Assembly (NCBI RefSeq): GCF_036785885.1
Contig: NC_092312.1
Span: 16,324,001 to 16,388,000, forward strand
Length of the DNA stretch: 64,000 nt
Direction: 5' to 3'
Source: Coffea arabica
Lineage: Eukaryota; Streptophyta; Magnoliopsida; Gentianales; Rubiaceae
The position numbers were made by a program, and so were the translations under genes. Shown piece after piece: positions 48,175 to 58,639 of the stretch (its first letter is position 1; each line of letters begins with the position of its first letter). The notes under the pieces are model-generated. The model did not search any database. It worked only from the letters and a program-made list of their open reading frames with translations, and was not told where the DNA came from.

Positions 48175-48569
48175 ATGGCAGCTGAAAATAGCCAAAATGA
48201 AAAGCTGCCATCCTCCAAAGCTCCAACTCAAGCCATGACTTCTTGCAGAAAGAAGAAGAATGAAGATGCAACCTTTTTGGAAGATTTGAAGGATCACATA
48301 GATGAGTTCATGCATGCTTCAATGGATGAGCACAAAACTTGCTTTCAGAAGACAATAAAAAAGGTTTTAGTCCACTTCCTTATACCAAATCCTATGAGGA
48401 ACTTCTTGAACCGCGAATTATGAATATTCTTTGTCTAATTACTAGTATTGTTGATATTAATTTTGACCTCGTGCAGATGTTTAGCATGTCAAAAGTTGTT
48501 GCAGAGCGAAACGCAGAGACTGCTAATGTTGAAAGCTCACTGCCCCTTCGAACATCATTGTCCGAGTAA
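48175..48569 (+). CDS. Small conserved plant protein, unrecognised
   Basis: Two exons, 48175-48363 and 48477-48569, joined by a GT-AG intron in phase 0, give 93 residues. A polar, lysine-rich N-terminus (MAAENSQNEKLPSS) precedes TFLEDLKDHIDEFMHASMDE, then HKTCFQKTIKKMFSMSKVVA and a short tail ending PLRTSLSE. The middle is probably helical and acidic then basic. I have the impression that similar small proteins are conserved in plants, but I cannot name a function. There is no signal peptide or membrane segment. The splice junction falls inside the best-looking motif (TIKK|MFSMSK), which supports the model. A GCCCA-element promoter and leader intron suggest constitutive expression. Confidence 0.78.
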
Positions 48570-51500
48570 AATGTCCCGCAAGTTTTGTATTAACAGCCTG
48601 ATGTCAAATAAAAGAGGAAGACTTTACAGTTGGTCGCACATCCCACTCTGTGGATGTGTGTTTTCTGTCTGAAATGGGAGAATCGTCCATCTTCCCCATT
48701 TTGAGTTAGTTTGTCATTTATATCACTGTGTTAACATGGTGGAGTTGATAGCGTTTGTTAAATTGCATATTAACCTGGACCGGGGCTGGTCATGAGATGA
48801 AATTTGGTTGGGTTTCTAGTGTCTTTTTTTGCAAAAAAATACAGTTGATTTCAAGCCTTTGACTTTGCGTGTGCGGTGTTGTATGTTCATATATTGTGTA
48901 AATAGCTTCGTAATTAGTTACCAGGCAGTTTTGTAACTCGTGAAGTGTGCTTGATGATCTGTTGGATCATAAAGGACGAATACTCTTTTCCTTGGATGCA
49001 GTTAGCAAAATACTACATACGGAAAATTTTAATGCTGAGATGCGTCATACGGCCTGCAAAAATTAGAAAAATGTTGATTGCACTGTGTGTTTTTTATTTT
49101 TTTTTTTTAAATAATGGTACTCTCGCTAACTATCTTTTTCATCATATATAGTAATCTAATAAATGAAAATTACATGATAAAATTTGATAATGAAAAAAAC
49201 AATGGAGTGCGACTAATATGTAACTTCTGAATTTTACTTAATGTCCCACCCAATGTCTGGATGGGCAACCATCGCCTCATGAACCGTAGGCATATGAACC
49301 GTGTAAATAGTTTTTAAATTTTTTGTGGGGCGCTGATTTATTATTTTCTTTTTTGAAAATTATGTCTGAAAGATGAAAGGTAGTTGAAGGGATTTCCTAG
49401 AAACACAAAGTCTATTTATTTTTTTTTAGAAAAAAAAATTCTGTATGATTTATTTATTTGTGTTTTGCAAATCATGTCTGAAAGAAAGATAGAAGGGAGG
49501 CGGAAAGTATTTAGTAGAAACACAACGCCTATTATGCCCTGCCCGGTTTTGGTGTCAGTTGTTCACCAGTTCGTAAGGGAAGGCAGTTGGATTAGAGATT
49601 GGAGTGCCAATGCCAACAATGTCTGCATGTGCGGGTTGTTGAAGGAACAACGCCCCGAAAAATGAAGAATGAAAAATGGTGCCTGTAATAATACAGTACT
49701 AATTTTCAAGTACTCTTTTATCTAATATCCTAACTGCTGCTACCTCAATGGACGCCCAAAGTGGTAGCTGAGATTGTCTGTCGACTTCAATCTCATGAGA
49801 ACGCAGGCTGTCCTCAAGTTCAGTAACAAAAATTTCAACGTTCTGTTTGAATTTATTGTGACGGAAATTCTGGTAGTAGACTAAGAAGGAAAGGGAAAAG
49901 AAGAAGAAAAAAAAAAACAAGAAGTGTCATTTAGACTTGTCTGTCTTAGGGCTGTGCTCAAATTGTTGTTGAAAAGAGTTCCTTCGGACTTTACACAGGA
50001 GGGACGTATAATATTGGACCCCAAAACAGGTAGAAATCTAGGAATCCCACGTACGCATATATAACTTTTGGTTTCTTGGACGGACCCTATTGGCATTATA
50101 GCTAAAACAGGCTCATGAATCAGGCGCATATATGAGTTTGGACGATCAGTTTTTTTTTTTTTTTTTTTTTTATGGACCCCTTGATGATGATGATGATGAT
50201 GATGATGAGGACGAGGACAGATTATAAGATTTAAGTACTGAAACTCAAATGGTATCACGATCAGGCTGTGCTGCTGTATCATCCATTCTATGAACTACGT
50301 AGATTATCCAGCTACTTCATTTTCGCAGTTGCTTCTCATCATCACCGGACCGTAACTGAAAATTTGCCCAGATACTGTTCAAATCAAACTGTAGGAAACT
50401 AGAGTGGTGTGCTATATATATAGTACAGTAATTGATTTACTAGTAGTAATAAGTACGACTGGAATTGATTACTGAAAATAACGAAAGCGAAAATGCTTCC
50501 ACGTTTTACAAGACATTCTTATCAAAGGTAGAAAACACTGCAAGTACTCGTACTATAGTACGACTGGGATTACACAAATATTCTACTTGCTTTTCTTGAT
50601 TGACAAATCAAAGGTAGAAAATACTTTATTTTTTTTTGAATAAAGGCTCCATCCATGCACGTTTAGAACAGAGCTGAATGATAATGAACTCTTGCATCTT
50701 AATTTCTTCACGACTGGACGCCTTCTGTGCTTCACCAGAGCTCCAGCCTTTTCACCCTGCATGTCAATATATATACATGTCACTGGTCATTATTAGTTTT
50801 CTAAAGTTTGATAGCCAAAATTTACGATTACTAGCTACTAATGATTCTTGTTCCTAATTAATTTTCATTGCATGGTGAGGTGGTGAGTCCGTAAGCCTAG
50901 CTAGGGTGTATACTTCAAATTTAATTTTTTTTTTAAAAGAAAAAAGAAGACATTCTTATCGACTTCATGACTCATCCACACGCAAACTTCGTTCTAACTG
51001 TCTATCAAGTTCTTTTTGCTAGTGCGAAAAAAAAAAAAAAAGGAAGAAGAAAACAAAAAATCAAGAGGGTTTCATGAAATAGTTATTAGTTGCACGCAGA
51101 AAGGGCAAGGCACGTAGGGGCAACGAAAAAAAAAAATACAGTAGCTTCTGGAACAGAAAGTAGTACCGTGAAGATAAATCACATCATCTATTGAGAAGTA
51201 CTAGGTAATTTGTCGACTGTCCAAAAGTCGTCTTCGTACGCATTATTCTACTTTGGAAATCTATGTAAAATGATTCCCTGATCCCTCCCAAAAGGTCCCA
51301 TCCAAGGGCTTGTGCGCCATGTCAAAGATAAATCTCATATCTTCACTAAGCCCCTACAACTGCAAGCTAGTTCATATACGGCGGTTGACATAACAACGTA
51401 CATGAGCCTGTCCATGGCTCGAGTCTGTTGGTGCTAGTTTAAAGCGCAATATAGATTGATTGATTAATTAATATGGCTGCAATTATGTCTGCTGATAATG

Positions 51501-51628
51501 CAGGAATTAGAAAGAATTTTAATGGGGTTCACTCAGTATGGATTGTTTGAAAAAATTAGACAAGTTTTGTTATAAGTAGCTGGTATGGTATGTAGCTTTT
51601 CTGATGATCAGTAGCAGTAGTAGCGGTG
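48570..51628. other. Intergenic spacer
   Basis: The start should be the 3' UTR of the small gene. A T-run with a (GAT)n tract lies at about 50151-50207. Another A-run lies near 51029-51043. A minus-strand frame at 50583-50783 could be considered a last exon of the RADIALIS-like gene at 51889 but the match is weak. No other gene was recognised. Confidence 0.4.
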
Positions 51629-51889
51629 TTAGTTACCTGAAGCGGTGGTCCTGTAGTTGGGATAGGGCACATGACCGCTCTCGATTTGCTTGATGTCTTC
51701 AACAAGGATTTCATAGTGCCTCTTCACCTCATCTGGGGTTTTCCCACCAACGGCCCTGGCCACCTTGGACCAGCGGTCAGGTGTGTCCTTATCGTACTCG
51801 GCCAAAGCCTTTTCAAAGGCTTTGTTCTGTGTTACGGTCCAAGAACCTGATGATGAGGTGGTGCGGGAGGAAATTGAGCTTGATGCCAT
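51629..51889 (-). CDS. RL: RADIALIS-like single-MYB (SANT) protein
   Basis: Eighty-six residues from the ATG at 51889. A short serine-rich start is followed by one MYB/SANT domain: [35 protein letters not shown] and [20 protein letters not shown], then [16 protein letters not shown]. It is closer to the standard RADIALIS length than the copy at 25570 and lacks its long serine run. The two lie 26 kb apart in opposite orientation. Near the end, TCAG followed by GTAACT at 51636 is a good splice donor, so the real last codons may lie in a downstream exon; if so the final two residues change. Role as for other RADIALIS-like proteins: a small nuclear competitor of larger MYB factors. Confidence 0.92.
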   Translation of the reverse strand: MASSSISSRTTSSSGSWTVTQNKAFEKALAEYDKDTPDRWSKVARAVGGKTPDEVKRHYEILVEDIKQIESGHVPYPNYRTTASGN

Positions 51890-52065
51890 GCAAACAGGTA
51901 ATTAAAGAAGGTTAGGAAATGGAGAGGGAATAATGAGCAAATGGATCTAGTACGTACTGCTAGAAGTAGAAGGAGAAAAAAAAGAGGGCGAGAGCTGTAG
52001 CTCAGTAAATTAAACGGAGGGCAAGGGGTGCTTTGTTTTGTGCAAGGAGGCTGGCAGGAGTGCGT

Positions 52066-52076
52066 GCGTTTTATAA
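52066..52076 (-). promoter_or_regulatory. Probable TATA box of the second RADIALIS-like gene
   Basis: TTATAAAA on the minus strand, in the context GCTTATAAAACGC, lies about 180 bases upstream of the ATG at 51889. Orientation and distance fit. Confidence 0.55.
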
Positions 52077-52079
52077 GCT

Positions 52080-54740
52080 TCAGGAAGGGTGGGGTCGTGC
52101 CAGTTGGCCTATAGAACTTGCAAATAGCTGAAGAACTTTAGTGTGTTGTCCGCTTAGGAACCGCAGGAAAAACGAAACAATGAACCATAACAATAACAAT
52201 GACAATAATATTTTGTGTTTTTAGAAGAATCAGTATCTCCAAGGTCCTCAACATATTCTTCCTTCCTGGCTATTCCACTTGACATCACAAATTCTGTTGC
52301 CTCTTCTTCTTCTTCTTTTTTTTTTTTTTTTTTTTTTTTTTTTGTTGTGGGTCAGTGTCATATCCTCCATAGATTTTCTTTCCTTCATCGGCACCATACC
52401 AACGGGAGGGCCAGGTTTTTGTTCCCAATCAATGTAGGATTGAAGCTACTACTGTTCCTATATATACATTCCTCTTCTACGTACACATGTACTGGGATAT
52501 ATATATGTGATGTATTTAATACTCCATCTTGTTGAAAGCACAGTTACACGATGCATGCTAGTACTGGATTTTTTTTGTAATAGCCAATTATTTTATATAT
52601 ATATATATATATGATGTCTTCACAGCAGCGCCTCGTATAATATGCAAAATGCAAATAAGAAGAAAAAAGAATATCTGAAGTGATTGTTATTAGTTACCCT
52701 AATAAGCATATATAGGCATACTAATTCAAATCTTCCTCGTTTGGTTCTGTCATTTGCGAACAAGCTTAAGATTAGTTTGCGGTAAACTTCACATTTCTAA
52801 TTTAAACAGCTAATTACCAAATCCAAATTAGGTCATGCGGTTGGTTTATGCGGCCGGGACAGCCAATTGCCTTAGAAAGTAAAATCTTCCTAATTTGGCG
52901 GACCCAACCCGCTTGTAGTTTTGCCGTAAAACTCAAGCATCCCTCCCTAAGAAAACCCATGTCAAACCCTACTCATTCCACCACCCCTCCTCAGTCCTCT
53001 CCTTCTTTCCAATTTGACAGGAAGGATTATAAGTTATAAGCAGGTATGTGTCAAAACTTATCCCCTGCCGTTTGGCACGACCTATCAGCTAGTTTATGCT
53101 CCATCCTCTAACAAAATGTCCGAATCCACTGCATTCTTTCTCACGAGCATTAGCTCCCTGTCTTGACAAAATCAAATCAAATCAAATCTTCACTCGCTTG
53201 AGAGTTTGAGTAGGGTAACTTTCTTGGAATTAGGATCTGTGGTGATTTTCATGGTAATGAATGTGCATAGAAGGTTTAGCACGAGAGACTTTGAGGGCTT
53301 GCCTGGCATCGGATCACAAAAAAATACGACTCAGGAATTAGGATGATCTTTCTGGATTGAGGAGCAATGCCACTAGAGATTATACTGTTGTCACTACTGT
53401 GTACATGCATGCGTGCTGCTGTACTATGTCCTGAACAACATTCCAAATTCTATAGCTGTCCAGATGAGATGAAGCCCCGTACAATGACTATTTAGTGTTT
53501 ACACTACTTTGTAGTCTAGTCTCTCTACCATCTGTTCCAAGAAAAGATCTACACGTTTCTTAGACACTCGTATATGGATCCCGGCCGTTCTGAATCTTTA
53601 TGCTATTTGCGGTCAAGAAAACAGCACTAGCGGATCAGGATTCTCTGCAATTGTCAAAACATTTCATAAATTTGTACCAGGCAGTAGTTGATTGTCCAAG
53701 TGGATTAATTTAACACCACCAATTTTAATCAAACACAAAATTTGTTGTATTTTTTCACGTTATCATCATGATATTTATAGTTCTTTTCTTTATCTTAGTA
53801 TCTAAATTTGTTGTGTTAGTGTATACATTGTGCGATGTACTTCATACTGATGAGTACACAAATCCCTCATCCTGCATTTTTGGAGGGGTGGTCAGTTATT
53901 TGCATTTTTGTCACCCCTTCCAACCATTACGAATAATCAAGCCTCTCCCTTCCCTTCCCTTCCCTTCCTCTGTTAGGAACATTATATTTGGTTCTGATTT
54001 TGCCGTACTAGAGTTCAATTTTTTTTAAGATCTCCGGGCCAACAAAAAGTTTGTCGATATTTCTGACATTCTGAAAATGCATACTGTGATTTTATTTTAT
54101 TTTATTTTTTATGTGTTCAAGGGAGCCGGCCGGTTAGCATTATATACAAGGAGGAGGTGGAGTCAAGATGAGTATATCTTTGAAGCTATTATTGCAGACT
54201 AGCAGCAACCTTAACTCGTAAATGGTACAATTCTCACATGCGAGAATCTTATTTTTGAGATACATGTCCTGTGACCTTATATCATGTTTCATGTCTTTTA
54301 GTTTATTTTTTGTTAAACATGGAGCCGGTGAAAAAAACAGCGAAATTAAAATGCACTTACTTCGTATATATATAGTCTGTCTATCTTTTACATTTACTTT
54401 TGTTCTTCCCTTAGCCGCATGAAGATATTCCATTCATAGAGTCTCTTTGGTAGCTGGGTTGCCGTAATGATTGTCCACTCCAAAGAAACAATAATGCAAT
54501 CCAACAAAAGTTCGGAAATAAAACAAATAACCACTTTTTTAAACCTGTCTGATCTTCAACGTCCACTACATAGCAGTTAGCATATCTAGACTAATGAAAT
54601 TGCTAATTACTATTGATATAACCCAAAAAAAAAAAAAAAGAAAACACAGCTTGATGAGAAAGAACTAGCTAGGAAGTAACCTCCAAGGTGGATTGGGGTA
54701 ATAGGAAAATGAAATACTCCAAGGTGGATTGTATCGCCTT
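52080..54740. other. Intergenic spacer
   Basis: A T-run of about 27 bases lies at 52317-52343 and a TA microsatellite at about 52594-52611. The rest has no recognised gene; short frames at 52215, 52848 and 53768 (+) lack motifs and splice partners. Confidence 0.4.
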
Positions 54741-54764
54741 GCAATTTTGGTGGGTCTGAGTTTT

Positions 54765-54893
54765 GGCATGCTTCTGCATATTGCCGGTGGATTTTATCCT
54801 CCATTAGACGTACGACTCGCTGATTTTATCCTTCTGGACGAAGGCAAGCCAACAAAGGTTTCCATTTCGTTTTTAAAAAAAAAAAAAAAAAAA
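54765..54893 (+). mobile_element. Short A-tailed retroposon with long target duplication
   Basis: A 24-bp direct repeat with two mismatches, containing TTTGGTGGGTCTGAGTTTT, lies at about 54741-54764 and 54894-54918. The 129 bases between end in about 18 A residues. This is the signature of target-primed retroposition. The body has no recognisable Pol III boxes or coding sequence; its source RNA is unknown. Confidence 0.75.
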
Positions 54894-55063
54894 GCAAATT
54901 TGGTGGGTCTGAGTTTTTGAAGGGTTTTTTTAAATTTAAAAAAAAAAAAAAGAAGAAGAAGTAGAAGAAGAAACAAAAAAATATATATATACGACAGCCA
55001 AGAGAAAAAACGACACAAACACAATAAATAGGAATCTTGAATAAATAAAATAATACAATGAGT

Positions 55064-55345
55064 TTTTTTTTTTCGAACAACGGTAACAATTGTGTAATCT
55101 ATTCTATTCTAATCTATCTATCGGGGAGAGAAGCCTAAGGAGACTTATATGTTAGGTGCTAATAGATATACAATTATGAGTATATCAAAAAAGTGTTATG
55201 ACACCGCACTTAAATTTTTTTTTTTTTTTCTTACGGATGAAATTTGAACCCACTAAGCTTACAGAACGAGTTTATAACGAGGGGAGCCAAGCCCAAGGAG
55301 GGACTTACGTGTTAGGGACTGAGTCTCATAATTGTAAGTTCGATT
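55064..55345 (-). repeat. T-headed dispersed repeat, two adjoining copies
   Basis: T-runs at 55064-55073 and 55217-55229 are each followed by related text: GTAATCTATTCTATTC and GGGGAGAGAAGCCTAAGGAG in the first, GGGGAGCCAAGCCCAAGGAG in the second. The first matches the repeat at 63848 (ATAATCTAATCCATCAT and GGGGGAGAGAGTGG) and that at 11056. Read on minus these would be A-tailed retroposons. No clear target duplication was seen. Confidence 0.55.
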
Positions 55346-55824
55346 TGTTCAGGCTGAGCTGGGTACCAAAAAGCGAATAGATTCGAAATATTCTGCATTA
55401 AATCGCACTCTGTAGAAGGAAGTATCAACCACCGACATAAGTGACATAAGTGCTATCGTAGGATTCAGGATACAAGTTGCAGGATTTTTATACATCACTG
55501 GCATGTACAGGAAGTCGTGTTGACCTATCAATAATGATGATGCCCGAACTCAAAACTCATTTAGGAAAAATAAATAAAGTAGTAGTGCTATGTTTTATTT
55601 TTAGGTTCTGAATGCCTGCAACTAAGTAGTAGTGTTTATCTGTCAGTTAAACTTTAAAAGGTAGAGTGAATTTGTGGTTACAATCCGGTGGTTGAAGTCA
55701 ACTTGGAACTGGACTTTGGGGGCTGAATTGAACACATATAATGCAGTTGCACTGAGGCAGTGGGTTAGTGCTGACCAGTTAGTACTTTTATTGCCACTTG
55801 ACGATGAAATGTTCAAACAAGAGA

Positions 55825-56456
55825 GGGATAATTTCAAACAAAAACCTCCCTCCAGATTTTTCATACTATCACGAGATTTTTAAAATCTCACTTATCTCTC
55901 TTGAATTGGCATTTCTAGCGTAAACTATTTATTTTAGTTGTATTGAAATAAGAGCAAAATTTACACTTTGAAAATTTCACACGCATGAAGAGATTATTTT
56001 AGTTTTCGATACAACTTTAACTATATCATGAATTAAAACATATTTCTCCAACAAAAAAAAATATCTTGACTTTCTTAAGTGTAACTATGCACGAAATTTT
56101 TTTTTAGGGTGTTTAATTACTCTCTAAAATTCTCCTAAGTGGTTGATCTTGATTACACTTAATTTATTCACGTCATTTGCTATCCCACCATGACTCCAAT
56201 GTAAAAGAAATATGGACTATTATTAGCTAGCAATTTGCTTTTACATTTTTTGCTTTTAAAATTTTATTTTGTTTTGACTTTTTGATTAAATAGTTATTAA
56301 GAGCAAGGGTCATGTTGTTAGTTTGTGACCTTTGATAGGAATATTTAGTCTTGTCAAATTGACAAGGGAGATAAATGAGATTTTAAAAATTTAAAAAAAA
56401 AAAAACTGAGTGACATTATGATGATAAACCTCAGGGGAGATTTTTGAAATTATCCC
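55825..56456. mobile_element. Mutator-like MITE, GGGATAATTTCA family, copy 3
   Basis: About 632 bp with ends GGGATAATTTCAAACAAAAA and TTTTTGAAATTATCCC. Flanks AACAAGAGA (55816-55824) and AACAAGAAA (56457-56465) agree at eight of nine bases, supporting a Mutator-type 9-bp target duplication. Non-coding. Confidence 0.82.
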
Positions 56457-57152
56457 AACAAGAAATGACGCGGGAAATCCGTAGCAGTTGATTTGAGGGC
56501 AATGTGAGTGACGGGCAGCCCCCGTATCAGTAAAAAACAATAATAATGCCATACAGAATCTTTTGTCTCCTTCTCTTTTTGAGCTTAGGCCAAAACGGAG
56601 AGCATCCGCTTGGTCCAGTTGCCTCTGATTTACCTTTCCCTCTCAGTCTTGATTCTGGGAATAAAATCTCCACAACAGATCGTGTTACTTTTCCCACTTA
56701 CCAGACCTCCACAAGAGAGGAAAAAGCCCAATCTCTCTCCTTTCTCTCTCTTTATTTTCATGTTTTCATCTGCCACCGTCAATCTCTCTTGCTCATTATG
56801 CCGTGTTTTGGAAATCTAACAACTAATTTTGGTAAAGCATGCATGGCCTGTTTACGCAAGTTCGTGGACTGTGATTCCCAGGGACAGAGCTTGGTGCAGA
56901 GAGGTCAAATGGGCAGAATCTGGGCGGGATTTAAATGGAAATGAAAAAACATGGTGCTGTGTCCAAGTAGTTTTATACAGGTCACGAGACTAATATGAGA
57001 GGACTAAAGTGGGTCATACCTATTTTGAAATATTGTCTAAAATTACTAAGCATTTCATCATACAAAGGAAGACACATTTGTACAATAATTACTCTACAGT
57101 CAATATTAACGTAACAATAATAATATTTTTCTAACCAATCCAATCTCATATA

Positions 57153-57513
57153 CTCCGTCTGTCCCATTTTGATAGTCCTAGTTTTTTTTTTCACACACTT
57201 TAAGAAAAAATAGTTAATTTTGTTGGAAAAACAAATTTAGATTGCTATTTTTCTAAAATACCCTTACATTAAATAAAGTTGGCTTTTCATATATCAATAT
57301 GTTTTAGAAAATCCAAATGCATTAAATGGGGTAGACTGTATTCAATACTAACAATCTATATTAAATAAGGTAATTTAAAATAATAACAACTTACATTAAA
57401 TAAGGGTGTTTTAGAAAAATTAAAAGACAACTACATTCTTTAATTATAAAATGGACTACAATTTGGAACAGACGAAAATGAAAAATAGGACTATCAAAGT
57501 GGGACGGAGAGAG
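57153..57513. mobile_element. Stowaway-type MITE, copy 5
   Basis: Starts CTCCGTCTGTCCCATTTTGA and ends CTATCAAAGTGGGACGGAGA plus GAG, flanked by TA at 57151-57152 and 57514-57515. About 361 bp. The interior matches copies 1 and 2 but keeps a middle segment (CATATATCAATATGTTTTAG) also seen in copy 4. Confidence 0.9.
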
Positions 57514-57750
57514 TATATCTAAAACTCATCTTGCCCAAATTATCTCTAAGCATTCGAACTTGGAATCCTTTTGCCACCATTAAATTAATTGACAGCGTGC
57601 CTCTCGTCTGTACCATTGCATTTTGGAAGTGTTATTCCTATGGTACTTGATCACTTTCTCTTTGGACAAATTCTCTTGCTACATCGCCAATCTTTTCTTT
57701 TCTCGTTTGCTTCATGTTCATGATGCCCGCATTGGAAGTCCTATCTTTAT

Positions 57751-58631
57751 TAGGACTGTCAATAGGGTTGGGTCAGCTCGAGCTCGGCTCGTTCGACCCG
57801 ACAGAAAGTCCGATGAGCCCGATCATTTAGTGAGTCGGTCTGAGTTTGAGCCTAAAAATTAGGCCCGAATTAAATGTGAGTCGAGTTTGGGCCTTATTAG
57901 GCTCAAACCCGATATAGGTTCGGACCTTTAATTACCTATATATATAATATTTATATTTTGATATTATGTATAATTATATATCCAAATATATTTTTACTAA
58001 ATACTAAATATATATATAAATTACAAAACACAAAAATACATCTAAAGACTCTTTCATGAGCTTTCTTGAGAGCCAATATTAGTAATGCATAACTAAATCT
58101 CTAATTTTTCTTATTGGTTGAGTAAATTTTTGTATTAGCATATTATTGGTTGATTTTTTTTTGGTCTACAAACACAAAAATCATCAAGCATATTTGGATT
58201 TAAATCACAAGATTATAAAAAAAAGTTTCAACTTTTAAAGATGTATTGGCTTATGATCGCATGTTTTATTACTATTTTTCATGCATTTTAAATGGATTAA
58301 ATATAAATATTGTTGAAAAAAATTTTGGTTTATATACTTTTTAAGAACTATTATTTGTTCATGTTTAGTTTTAATATTATAGTCTTGTAAATGTTAAATT
58401 AGTTTTACAACTTAATAGTTATAGTAATTATATTAAGAAAATTAAGGAGTAATAAGTGAGTTTGGGCTAAACCCGATTAAGGCTCACAACCCGAATATTA
58501 TGTGAGCTGAGTATGAGCTTCACATTTACGAACCTAAAACTCATAACCCGAAACCCGAAAATGTTTCAAATTAAATGAGTTGAGTTTGAACTCATCAAAG
58601 CCCGACTCATTAGACCCAATTGATAGGCCTA
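57751..58631. mobile_element. hAT-type MITE with perfect 8-bp target duplication
   Basis: 881 bp. Left end TAGGACTGTCAATAGGGTTG; right end ACCCAATTGATAGGCCTA, an imperfect inverted repeat. ATCTTTAT flanks both sides (57743-57750 and 58632-58639). The outer 150 bases on each side are rich in GGCCCGA/TCGGGC-type words (for example AACCCGATATAGG and AACCCGATTAAGG), while the middle is AT-rich. An 8-bp duplication is typical of the hAT superfamily. No transposase is encoded. Confidence 0.9.
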
Positions 58632-58639
58632 ATCTTTAT

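Larger units (their letters stand above)
54919..57150. other. Spacer with two T-headed repeats and a MITE
   Basis: Contains T-headed repeats (55064-55345), a Mutator-like MITE (55825-56456) and a 132-codon frame at 56546-56944 (+) that starts MPYRIFCLLLFLSLG but then has no recognisable domain. I regard that frame as unsupported. Confidence 0.4.

Noticed and set aside
50583-50783. Possible last exon of the RADIALIS-like gene at 51889
   Set aside because: A CAG acceptor exists, but the joined text either stops at once or gives a basic tail unlike the family; left as a note only.
56546-56944. 132-codon frame beginning with a signal-peptide-like MPYRIFCLLLFLSLG
   Set aside because: After the hydrophobic start the sequence has no domain, no cleavage-site context and looks like random translation; a single frame of this size is expected by chance in 64 kb.
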